A stretch of 64,000 nt of DNA from Ardenticatenaceae bacterium. GTDB taxonomy: Bacteria > Chloroflexota > Anaerolineae > Promineifilales > Promineifilaceae. The stretch lies in contig JACKBN010000002.1 of assembly GCA_020634565.1 (NCBI GenBank), positions 248,001-312,000 on the forward strand, given 5' to 3'. Position numbers and translations under genes: made by a program. Each line of letters starts with the position of its first letter. The first letter of the stretch is position 1. Under the pieces are notes generated by a model. The model had not been told where the DNA came from. It saw nothing but the letters and a program-made list of their open reading frames with translations, and ran no database searches. Shown here piece after piece: positions 43,023-51,658 of this stretch.

Positions 43023-43056
43023 AAAACGGCCGTTCCCTTCCAGAAACGGCCGTTTT
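43023..43056 (+). terminator. Octamer-built terminator of the MerR-GyrI gene
   Basis: AAAACGGCCGTT (43023-43034) and AACGGCCGTTTT (43045-43056) pair over 12 bp around a 10-base loop and are followed by TGCTTTCC. It lies 27 bases after the stop. Confidence 0.8.
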
Positions 43057-43131
43057 TGCTTTCCGATGAAAAATCCTGCTTGTTGGCGTATACTTGGCTT
43101 ACATAAACCAAAACCAACTGCCAGCAAGCAT

Positions 43132-44523
43132 ATGAATGTCGATACCGCCAAACTCCGCCAATTTATCAACGAGTATTTCGGACCAGATGATCTCAGGACC
43201 TTCCTGTTTGACTACTTTCGCTCCGTCTATGACGATTTGACCGATGGCCTGACGAAAAGCAGGCAAATTGCTCTGCTGTTGGAATATTGCCACAAGTACA
43301 AAAAATTTCTGGATTTGCTGGCAGCGATTCAGCGGGAGCGCCCTTTTTTTCAAGCCGACGACTACGTGCTGGGCCAAAAGGCACCCACCGCTGCCCTACA
43401 ACCACAAGCAATCATTACCCGCAACCCGCGCCAAATCTTCATCAGCCACGCCCACCAGGATGCCGAGGTGGCCCAACGGCTGGCCCGTGACCTGGAAGCC
43501 CACGGCTACGCCATTTGGATTGCCCCGGACAGCATTCGCCCCGGCGAAAAATGGGTCGAAGCCATCAACCGTGGCCTGGAAGAAAGCGGTATTTTTGTTT
43601 TGTTGCTTTCTCCTGATGCCGTTACTTCCCGCTGGGTGCAAATGGAGACCAACGTCGCCATCACCTACACCCACGAAGATGAAATGCAGCTTTACCCCCT
43701 CATGCTCAAAGCGTGCAGACTGCCAGCGTTGTGGCGAGCTTTTCAGCATATTTCGTTTCGCGAAGGTTATAAAATGGGATTTCAAACGCTGGCTGATGTT
43801 TTGAATCAAACAACACGAAAATCAATTGTCGTGGCTGCGCAGCGTGAAGCTAGTGAGGCAACTTTTTTCCATGGAAGAACTGGCAAAGAGTTTGTAAGAG
43901 TTCCTTCCGGCCACTTTTTCTTTGGCACAGAGAAGACAATGCCAACATATTTAGGCGCATTTTGGATTGCCAAAACTTTGGTTACAAATGCTGAATACGC
44001 ACAATTTTTGAACGAATTAGGCGCAAACGAGATGATGAAGTTGCGAATTCAACCTCCGAAGCATTGGCGTGGCATGATGCCGCCTTTGCATTTGGTTGAT
44101 CATCCGGTAGTTTTTGTTTCTTGGCATGAAGCAAACGAATACGCAAAATGGGCTGGTGCTGAGTTGCCAACAGAGCATCAATGGGAAAAAGCAGCAAGAG
44201 GATGGGATGGTAGGAAATATCCCTGGGGAAATTATTGGACAGAAGGTTGCTGCAATTCTATGGAAAGCGGAATAAATACAACAACATCGGTTGGTCAGTA
44301 TTCCCCTCAGGGGGACAGTCCGTATGGGTGTTCAGATTTAGTAGGGAATGTTTGGGAATGGACTAGAAGTAAATGGCAATTAGACTCTCCATGGATTGTC
44401 CGTCGAGGGGGTTCTTGGCATCTCAGTAGCCTGGATTTGGTGGTGGCAAACGCGCGAAATAATAACGCGCCCTTTGATAAATATGAAAGTCTTGGATTCC
44501 GTATAATTCTGACCAATGTCTAA
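43132..44523 (+). CDS. EAD-TIR-SUMF1-like protein (predicted conflict or self-recognition factor)
   Basis: 463 residues from ATG 43132. Residues 1-75 (LRQFINEYFGPDDLRTFLFDYF, LLEYCHKYKKFLDLLAAIQ) resemble an effector-associated domain. Residues 100-225 are a TIR domain (QIFISHAHQDAEVAQRLARDL, WIAPDSIRPGEKWVEAI, LLSPDAVTSRWVQMETN) with Glu172 where NADase TIRs have the catalytic Glu. Residues 253-463 are SUMF1/formylglycine-enzyme-like (FVRVPSGHFFFG, LPTEHQWEKAARGWDG, LVGNVWEWTRS, GFRI). The Cys pair of true formylglycine enzymes is missing. Published surveys place EAD-TIR and SUMF1-like fusions in bacterial conflict and diversity-generating systems. The 3' half is clearly more AT-rich than the 5' half. 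Confidence 0.85.
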   Translation: MNVDTAKLRQFINEYFGPDDLRTFLFDYFRSVYDDLTDGLTKSRQIALLLEYCHKYKKFLDLLAAIQRERPFFQADDYVLGQKAPTAALQPQAIITRNPRQIFISHAHQDAEVAQRLARDLEAHGYAIWIAPDSIRPGEKWVEAINRGLEESGIFVLLLSPDAVTSRWVQMETNVAITYTHEDEMQLYPLMLKACRLPALWRAFQHISFREGYKMGFQTLADVLNQTTRKSIVVAAQREASEATFFHGRTGKEFVRVPSGHFFFGTEKTMPTYLGAFWIAKTLVTNAEYAQFLNELGANEMMKLRIQPPKHWRGMMPPLHLVDHPVVFVSWHEANEYAKWAGAELPTEHQWEKAARGWDGRKYPWGNYWTEGCCNSMESGINTTTSVGQYSPQGDSPYGCSDLVGNVWEWTRSKWQLDSPWIVRRGGSWHLSSLDLVVANARNNNAPFDKYESLGFRIILTNV

Positions 44524-44674
44524 TTGTCACAACGACAAACTTAGTCAGTTAAATAGGAAATTAGGGAATCTAAGCTATGGGTATGGATAGGGTCTTCTTG
44601 CGCTGTGGCAGGTGTCTCACATCGCCACTATCCTCGTTTACCGTGAAGTTTGCTTACCAAATCACCAAAAGCAA

Positions 44675-44707
44675 AAGTGCGACGCACCTCGGAGGTGCGT
44701 CGCACTT
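44675..44707 (-). terminator. Terminator of the molybdenum hydroxylase pseudogene
   Basis: AAGTGCGACGCACCT (44675-44689) and its exact complement at 44693-44707 form a 15-bp stem with a three-base loop. On the minus strand TTTTGCTTTT follows. It lies 6 bases past the stop at 44714, facing the TIR gene. Confidence 0.88.
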
Positions 44708-44713
44708 GTTGGT

Positions 44714-47657
44714 TTAGGAGTGCATGGCCTCATGTACCCGCTGGGGCGTGAAGGGAATGCGGCGGAGGCGGGTGCCGGTGGCATCGTAGACGGCGTTGGC
44801 GATGGCCGGAGCGACACCGTCTTTGGGGATTTCGGCAATCGCTTTAGCCCCGAATGGACCGGTTGGCTCGTTGGTTTGTACCAGGATTGCCTGCATCCAG
44901 GGCATCTCGTCGGCGCGGTAGATGTGGTAGGGGCCAAACTGGTCGTTGACCAGGTTGCCCGTCTCGTCGTAGGCCATCTCTTCGCAGTGGCCGTAGCCCA
45001 GCGCCTGCACCATGCCGCCCTCCACCTGGCCGCTAGCGGTGATGGGGTTAATCGGCACGCCCGCATCCACAGCCATCACCAGCTTGGTGACAGTGACCTG
45101 GCCAGTCTCGGTGTCTACTTCCACCTCGGCAAACTGTCCGGCAAACGGCGGCGGTGAATCCATGCTGACAAAGCTGGCGGTAGCCATGATTTGCCGCTGC
45201 TGGTCCTGGTGCAGGCTGTGCAGGCCAATCGCTTCCATGCTGACGCTACGGCCGTCTCCCGCAATCGCATGTCTATTTTCCAAGCGAATATCGTGCCAGC
45301 TATCTAATTCCAGCATGAGCGCCGCCCGTTCCTTGATTTGCTCGGCTACCTGTTCGGCGGCCCGTTTTACGGCCGTTCCCGAAATATATGTCGTGCTGCT
45401 GGCATAAGCGCCCGTGTCGAACGGCGTCATGTCCGTGTCGCTGGAGTAAATGATGATGTCCTCCAGCGGCACGCCCAGTACCTCGGCGGCAATCTGGCTG
45501 AGCACCGTGTCGGAGCCTGTGCCTAAATCCGTTGCGCCAACGAGCACGTTAAACGAGCCGTCGTCGTTGATTTTGACCGACGCGCCACCCATGTCCAGCC
45601 CTGGGATGGCCGTGCCGTGCATGCACATCGCCGCGCCCAGGCCGCGCCGCAGATGGGGTTTGCCGGGCACCTCGTGCCAGCCAGCTTCAAACTTGCGCTC
45701 CCAACCGATGGCTTTCATGCCCTGCTCAAAACATTCATTCAGGCCGCACGATTCAATCAGCGGCACGGTGATGACCGTCTCTTTTTCGCCTTCGCCCAGC
45801 AGCGGGGCGATGGGCATCAGGTCACCCGCCTGCACCCAATTTTTGCGGCGGAATTCGATGGGATCGAGCTTGAGCGCGGCGGCAATCTCATCCATGAGGC
45901 ATTCCAATGAGAAGAGCGCCTGCGGCCCGCCGTAACCGCGGTACGCGCCGGGGACGGGCAAATTGGTGTAGGCGACGATGCAGTCGAACTCCCGATTTTG
46001 CAGTTGTAGCTGCTCAGGCCGCGCAGGCCGGTGACGGTTTGCACCGTCAGGCCGTGGGTGCCGTACGCGCCGGTGTTGGCCACGATTTTCATCTGCATCG
46101 AGTGCAGCGTGCCGTCCGCCATGACACCCGCTTTCCAGGTGATGCTTTGCGGATGGCGGTGCGGCTGCTGCGAAACTCCTCGCTGCGCGTCAGTTCCAAT
46201 CGAACCGGGCGGCCGGTAGCAATGGTGAGGTGCCCCACAATATCTTCGATAAGCATCTCTTGCTTCACGCCAAAGCCGCCGCCGATGCGCGGCTTGATGA
46301 CCCGAATGCGGCGCACGGGTAAATCCAGCAGCGGAGCGACCATGCGGCGCACGTGGAACGGCACCTGCGTGCTGGTGCGAATCACCAGCCGTTCGTCGCT
46401 GTCCCACCAACTAATGGCGATGTGTGGCTCAATGGGCGTTTGCTGCACCTGGTGCACGTAGTAGCTGTGCTCAAACACATGGTCCGCCTCGGCAAAACCT
46501 TGTTCCACATCGCCCACTTCCGCCTGGATGTGGTGCACGATATTGCGGCTGGCGTCGTGAATTTCCTCAGTGTCGTCTTCGTCGTGGATGATGGGTGCGC
46601 CCGGTTTAATCGCCTCGTTTTCGTCGAAAACGGCCGTTAAGATTTTGTATTCTACTTTGATCAGCTTCAGCGCGGCTTCCGCAATCGCTTCGCTTTCGGC
46701 AGCCACGGCAGCGACGCGATCGCCCACGTAACGCACCTTGTTGTCGAAGCTGACCTGATCGTGCGGCGGCGGGTTGGGGTAGCTTTGCCCACCGGAGGCG
46801 TACTTGATGCGCTTGACGTTTTTGTAATGGATGACAGCGTGCACGCCGGGCAGCGCTTCCGCTTCGCTGGCATCAATGTCCAAAATGCGGGCGTGGGCGT
46901 GCGGGCTGGTGAGCAGTTTGGCGTACAGCATCCCGCGCAAGTCGATGTCGTCCACGAAGGCGGGATTGCCTTTGGTGAGTTTGACCGCATCCACTTTGGT
47001 TTCTGGTTTGCCGACAACGGCCGTTTCCGGCACGCCAGAAGTCAGTAAAATGTCGGTTTTGGGTTTGGTTTCGGTTTGTACCCCGCTCTCGCCACCGGTT
47101 AGCTCTGGCCCGGCATCTTCGTCGGGCGCGGTTGGATTTTCTACAAAAAAAGTAGCGTCGATGATGGGCGGGCCATCGTAGGGAGGCACCTCTTCGCCGC
47201 GCAGGTAGGCGGCGGCGCGCAGCACCGCCTGGACCGGCTTTACGTAGCCCGTTTCGCGACACAAAATGCCGGAAAACGCTTCGCGTACCTCGGCCTCGAT
47301 GGGGTTGGGTTCTTGTGCTAGCAGCGCTTTTGCGGCCAAAATCATGGCTGGCGTGCTGTAACCAGACTGGATCGCGCCGGTTTCCACAAACGCTTTCTGG
47401 ATGGGGTGCAGTTCGTTGACGCCGGGATTGAGTCCTTCGACGGTCTCGATTTTGTGCCCGACGGCTTGCCCGGCCAGCATGACATCGCTGTTGACGAGCT
47501 GGCCATCAACCAAAACGGCCGCTGCACCCGTCTGCCCATCGTGACTACCAAAACGCACGCTAAAAAAGCCCGCGCTGCGCAACGCAGCCAGCAGCGTATC
47601 GGTGGGTCTGGCTGAAATATCGAAATCTTTGCCGTTAATGTTTAGTGGGAGGGTCAT
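44714..47657 (-). pseudogene. Fused [2Fe-2S]-like/molybdopterin xanthine dehydrogenase-family gene, two frameshifts
   Basis: The reading frame starts at 47657 and breaks near 46156-46160; the homologous frame resumes (RHPQSITWKAGV, then VANTGAYGTHG). It breaks again near 46001-46004 and resumes as QNREFDCIVAYTNLPVPG to the stop at 44714. Both breaks look like loss of one C, so sequencing error is possible as well as decay. The whole product would be about 980 residues. Residues 1-160 have the fold order of the [2Fe-2S] subunit but only one of eight cluster cysteines (Cys133). The molybdenum part (from about residue 230) has GGGFGVKQEM and GAKAIAEIPKDG with a Glu at the active-site place. Confidence 0.85.
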
Positions 47658-47680
47658 TATTCTTCCTTTGGGGAGGACGA

Positions 47681-47754
47681 AATTGGGTAATTGAGTAATT
47701 GGTAATTGGCTGATGTTCAGCCCTCAATTACTTAATGACCCAATTACTAATTAC
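47681..47754. repeat. AATTGGGTAATTGAG inverted repeat
   Basis: The left part (AATTGGGTAATTGAGTAATTGG) and right part (CAATTACTTAATGACCCAATT) are imperfect complements around TGATGTTCAG. It occupies the gap between the kinase gene and the molybdenum hydroxylase gene. Confidence 0.55.
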
Positions 47755-47758
47755 TTTT

Positions 47759-48583
47759 TTAGCTTCTTTTTACAAGTTCTTTCACTGCCTGCACCAGCTC
47801 ATCCACCGTCTGGTAGCGGTCTTCTGGCTTTTTGGCCAGGGCTTTGTAGAGGATTTCATCCCAGGGGGGGAGGAGGGTGGGAATCGCTTCCTGGACGCTG
47901 GGGACGGGATTGCTTAGGTGGGCCATCACGATGCTGACGATGGAATCCCCTTTGAAGGGCAGATGCCCGGTGAGCATAAAAAAGAGGACGATGCCGAGGG
48001 CGTAGATGTCGGTACGGCCGTCTAGCTCCCTGGAACCCTGAATTTGCTCGGGGCTCATGTACTCCACGGTGCCAATCATCACGCCCGTGCCGGTGATCCC
48101 TTTGGCGGCCTGCAAATTTTTAGCGGTGCCAAAGTCAGAGAGGAACGGTTCATTACGGCCGTTAAACAAAATGTTGGCTGGCTTGATGTCCCGGTGCAGG
48201 ATGCCCTTCTCGTGCGCCTCGGCCAGCGCAGAGCCAACGCGCTCCATGACAAAACCAACTTCATCCAGCGGCAGGGCGCCATTTTGCAAGCGATCTTCCA
48301 GCGTGCCGCCCGGCATGTAGCGCATCACAATGTAGCTCAAATCGCCCTGGTGGCCGAAATCGTAAATGGGAATGACGGCCGAATGTTCCAGCGCGGCAAT
48401 CGTTTCTGCCTCTTGTTGGAAGCGGTCGTAATAATTGGGATCCTCTTCCAAAAGCCGGTTTGAGAGCACCTTTATGGCGACTTTGCGCCGGATGAGCGGA
48501 TCTTCTGCCAAAAAAACGGCCGCCATGCCGCCTCTGGCGATTTCTTCAATAATTTTGTAGCGTCCTATTCTTTCTGGAGTCAT
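47759..48583 (-). CDS. Hanks-type serine/threonine protein kinase
   Basis: 274 residues from ATG 48583 (MTPERIGRYKII), a bare kinase domain. The P-loop is IARGGMAAVFLA, the Lys in RRKVAIKVL, the catalytic loop HRDIKPANILFNG, the metal motif SDFGTAKN and the APE-region is MSPEQIQG. No transmembrane helix or PASTA/WD repeats follow, so it is a soluble kinase. An upstream in-frame ATG at 48649 would add 22 residues without support. Substrates are unknown. It may act with the histidine kinase encoded upstream on the same strand (66 bp apart). Confidence 0.93.
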   Translation of the reverse strand: MTPERIGRYKIIEEIARGGMAAVFLAEDPLIRRKVAIKVLSNRLLEEDPNYYDRFQQEAETIAALEHSAVIPIYDFGHQGDLSYIVMRYMPGGTLEDRLQNGALPLDEVGFVMERVGSALAEAHEKGILHRDIKPANILFNGRNEPFLSDFGTAKNLQAAKGITGTGVMIGTVEYMSPEQIQGSRELDGRTDIYALGIVLFFMLTGHLPFKGDSIVSIVMAHLSNPVPSVQEAIPTLLPPWDEILYKALAKKPEDRYQTVDELVQAVKELVKRS

Positions 48584-48713
48584 GGTTCTTCCCGGAATGT
48601 GTGGGGTGTTCAATAACTGGATTTTATTCCATTGTGAGGCGGGTTTCAAATTAACCCTGGCGTCCGCAAACCAGTCCGAGCCGCCATGCGAATTGCCGCG
48701 CTGGTCGCCGTTT

Positions 48714-50498
48714 TTATGGCTCGATGGGCTGATGTTCGCCAGATGGCAGCGTAAACCAGAAGAGGCTCCCGGTGCTTTCTTGGGTTTCTACGCCGACCTC
48801 TCCACCCAGTTTGGTGACAATCCGATGCACAATGGACAAACCTAACCCATGCCCATCACCTATTGCCTCATCCGGCCGGTCGAACAAGGTGAAGAGGCGT
48901 CCGCGCAAATCTGGCGGGACACCATTGCCGTTGTCTCGCACCCAATAGCGAATGGCGTTAGAGGCAGACTCGCATTCATCTTGGCTCGTATCGGCACCTA
49001 GCTCAATCTTGGGTGGTTGCCCGCCATACTTCAGCGCATTGCTGAGATAATTGACCCATACTTCTTCCACCCAGGGTGCGTGTCCGTACGCTTCCGGCCA
49101 TTGCGGCGGGTAAAGGATTTCTGCTTGAAGCGTTGTGATGTCGCTTTCCAGACGTTGCGCCGCTTCCGCCACAATCGTTTCCATTTTCAAGGGTTCCACA
49201 GCAACATCTTTTGTCCGTACTACAGAGAAAAACAGAAGCTCATTGATGATGCTCTGCATCTTGTGGCCGGATTGGATGATCCGCTCAGCGATGGCGTTTG
49301 CTTTGGTGTCGTCTGATATCTCTTGCAGGAATTCAGCATAACCAACAACGGCCGTTACCGGGTTCTTTAGATCATGGGCGACCGTATGTGCATAAGCATC
49401 CAGCTCTTTGTTGCGCGCTTCTAGCTGCGCAGCATAATGTTGTAGCTCCGCTTCGGCCTCTTTGCGCGCCGTGATGTCTCGCAGCACCACTAGCTGACCA
49501 CGCTCCTGCCCTTGTCGGTTAAACAGCCGTGTGATCCGCAAATCATAATAGTGCTGCTTGTTATGGAACTTTAAGCTAATTTCATCCTCAACTTCACCGG
49601 ATGCGACGATATGTTGCAAAAGGATAGGATGTGCAGCCAGTGCGTTTGTCGCTGCCTTTCCCACAATTTGGTGAGATTCAAGCTGTAGTGCAGTTTCGGC
49701 TGCCGGATTTAGATCGATAACACGCCCCTGATGGTCCAACGCCAGCATGAGATCGCCCATGCTGTCTACAAGCAGATCGCGCGCCACTGGGCGCACATCC
49801 AACAGCTGGTCACGAACAACGCCAATGATCAAAATCAATGCCGATAGGGCAAAGCTTATCGGTGTGTAATCCTTTTTCAACTCTGGAATTGGGTTGACGA
49901 TATAGAACAAGTTTGTCAGCACAGGGACAAGCGCACCGATGATCAAATAGGCTGCCTGACGCCAGTAGACGGCAAAGGTGCGCAGCGCCTGGCGAATGAT
50001 GAGGAAGGCAGCCACAAAGACCAAAATATACGAATGCACAATATGCAGCCAGAAAAAAGGACCATGTTCCACGCTGAAAGCAAGCAAGTTGCCGACAGGC
50101 GTAAAAATGTATTCTCGCCACAGCAGATGGTGTAATTCGTTCGTGTAGGCAGCCAGTGTCACAATGCCCGGCACCAGAAAGAAGATGAAAAAACGTTTTG
50201 GCTGTAGCCAGCGGATATTGTTGGTGTATTGCAGGGCAAACGCGAGCCAGAACACGGGGGTCAAGGTTATAAAGGCATAACTCACTTTGGCCCAGAAAAC
50301 CGATGCTTCAGGGGACGCAGAAGCCAGTTCCAGTGAATTGAAAATCAGCCAGCCAGCAATTGCGAGGACGAGGTAGCTTAACGATCGGGTCAGACGGCTG
50401 GGGTAGCGACGCGCAAAGATAAAGGTCACACTCAGTGAGACGATGGTAATTACGGGCGAGAGTACGAGAAAAAGGATGTATTGTGCTGGAAATTCCAT
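48714..50498 (-). CDS. Hybrid-free sensor histidine kinase with 7TM and PAS domains
   Basis: 594 residues. Residues 1-225 hold seven to eight membrane helices of the histidine-kinase N-terminal 7TM type (YILFLVLSPVITIVSLSVTFIF, FWLAFALQYTNN). A PAS domain (about 240-345; LMLALDHQGRVIDLNPAAETALQL) follows, then a coiled coil, HisKA (AHTVAHDLKNPVTAVVGYAEFL) and HATPase (NYLSNALKYGG, VRDNGNGVPPDLRGRLF, GHGLGLSIVHRIV). No response regulator is adjacent, so it is an orphan kinase here. The ligand of the 7TM part is unknown. Confidence 0.93.
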   Translation of the reverse strand: MEFPAQYILFLVLSPVITIVSLSVTFIFARRYPSRLTRSLSYLVLAIAGWLIFNSLELASASPEASVFWAKVSYAFITLTPVFWLAFALQYTNNIRWLQPKRFFIFFLVPGIVTLAAYTNELHHLLWREYIFTPVGNLLAFSVEHGPFFWLHIVHSYILVFVAAFLIIRQALRTFAVYWRQAAYLIIGALVPVLTNLFYIVNPIPELKKDYTPISFALSALILIIGVVRDQLLDVRPVARDLLVDSMGDLMLALDHQGRVIDLNPAAETALQLESHQIVGKAATNALAAHPILLQHIVASGEVEDEISLKFHNKQHYYDLRITRLFNRQGQERGQLVVLRDITARKEAEAELQHYAAQLEARNKELDAYAHTVAHDLKNPVTAVVGYAEFLQEISDDTKANAIAERIIQSGHKMQSIINELLFFSVVRTKDVAVEPLKMETIVAEAAQRLESDITTLQAEILYPPQWPEAYGHAPWVEEVWVNYLSNALKYGGQPPKIELGADTSQDECESASNAIRYWVRDNGNGVPPDLRGRLFTLFDRPDEAIGDGHGLGLSIVHRIVTKLGGEVGVETQESTGSLFWFTLPSGEHQPIEP

Positions 50499-50645
50499 TT
50501 TATTAATCCAATTCGGTTAGATTATACCCTCTACAGTACTACTTCATAGTAGGAATTTTGTTTCAATAATTCAAGCCCTCTAGGGAAAATTCGCTTTTTG
50601 TTTCTATCTTGGCTATGGCTGGTGGGTCGCTTTAAACGCAAAAAA

Positions 50646-50669
50646 GCCAGCAATTGCTCAATTGCTGGC
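50646..50669 (-). terminator. Terminator of the cytochrome/membrane-protein operon
   Basis: GCCAGCAATTG and CAATTGCTGGC form an 11-bp stem with a two-base gap, followed on the minus strand by TTTTTTGCG. It lies 27 bases after the stop of the 301-residue membrane protein. Confidence 0.88.
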
Positions 50670-50695
50670 CTGAAAATTTAGAAAAGGAGCGTCAG

Positions 50696-51601
50696 TTAAC
50701 GGCCGTTTTCCTCCGGAGACAACAGCGCGAATAACCCCACAATACCCATGTTGCTAAACAGCAGCGGCGACATAAACGGTGCGCCGCGCAAAAAACGTTC
50801 TGGCACGATGGTGCTCTGGCTGGTGAGATCGGCCTGAATGTGGAAGTACGCGCCTACCATGCCCACCACAATGAGCATCACCATGGCGGCGATGTAGATG
50901 GTGACATCCTCTGGCGTAAGTTTGCGGCTAATTGCACCCATACCGGCAGAAACGGCCGTGGCAAACACCCCCACAACAAGCGGCAGCCACAGCCACGGAT
51001 TGTCCCAGGGATGGCGGGCATGATCGAGCACGCTGCTTACCAATGCCACCAGCGTGCCTAAACTCACCAAAAAGAAGTAGGCGCGGGTTTTGCTGTAGGG
51101 CATCTGCACCATGAGATTAAAGGGCAATTTGAGCCGTCCGCTGTCGTGGGGCACTTCTTCCCAGGCGGCGCTGATGCCCAACACACCAATCCCGGCAAAG
51201 GCAAACGGTGCCAGAAACGGCGGTGCCCACACCAGCAGCTGCAACGTTACGCGTTGGCCCAATGGCGCAGAAGGCAAGATGCCGCGCACAAAGTGGAAAT
51301 AAGCCCCCAGCACGCCTACGATGATGCTGGCTAGGAAAACGGCCGTTGCTAACCAAGCGGCCGTTTTCCGATTACGCAGCGCAATTAAACCAGCCACTAG
51401 CAGCAAAACACCTGCCGTCGGGCCAAAAATGATGGGAATCCACTCACGCGGCTGGATAGTATTGTTGAGTACATGCGCCAGTAGCGTGTCCAACCCCAAC
51501 ATAATTTCATTAAAGGCCGCCATCAACAACATTGCCTGGTCACGGGAGACTGGCAACTGCCTGCGGCCAACTTTTGGAAAAACTGTTGCTAAATAATTCA
51601 T
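50696..51601 (-). CDS. Internally duplicated polytopic membrane protein beside the octahaem cytochrome
   Basis: 301 residues with about eight helices. The two halves repeat: VGVLGAYFHFVRG...APPFLAPFAFAGIGVLG in the first and VVGMVGAYFHIQAD...GAPFMSPLLFSNMGIVG in the second. The GAYFH motif at the same place in each half carries a His that could bind haem or metal. I do not recognise the family. It follows the octahaem cytochrome gene (57 bp gap containing a hairpin), so it may anchor that cytochrome or pass electrons between it and the quinone pool; that is inference. Confidence 0.78.
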   Translation of the reverse strand: MNYLATVFPKVGRRQLPVSRDQAMLLMAAFNEIMLGLDTLLAHVLNNTIQPREWIPIIFGPTAGVLLLVAGLIALRNRKTAAWLATAVFLASIIVGVLGAYFHFVRGILPSAPLGQRVTLQLLVWAPPFLAPFAFAGIGVLGISAAWEEVPHDSGRLKLPFNLMVQMPYSKTRAYFFLVSLGTLVALVSSVLDHARHPWDNPWLWLPLVVGVFATAVSAGMGAISRKLTPEDVTIYIAAMVMLIVVGMVGAYFHIQADLTSQSTIVPERFLRGAPFMSPLLFSNMGIVGLFALLSPEENGR

Positions 51602-51618
51602 AGCTTATTTTGCCAAAA

Positions 51619-51650
51619 ATAGCTGGTGGGCTATCAGACTCACCAGCTAT
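51619..51650 (-). terminator. Attenuator-like hairpin between cytochrome and membrane-protein genes
   Basis: ATAGCTGGTG and CACCAGCTAT form a 10-bp stem with a 12-base loop, followed on the minus strand by TTTTTGG. It would reduce expression of the membrane protein relative to the cytochrome. Confidence 0.7.
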
Positions 51651-51658
51651 CCTATCAT

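Noticed and set aside
44524..44674. Template repeat of a diversity-generating retroelement after the TIR gene
   Set aside because: I compared the end of the TIR gene with the 150 bases that follow and see no second copy, and no reverse transcriptase frame is in the window.
43132..47657. Defence island around the TIR gene
   Set aside because: Its neighbours are a MerR regulator and a molybdenum hydroxylase. No second defence gene, nuclease, helicase or Argonaute is nearby, so only a single candidate gene is claimed.
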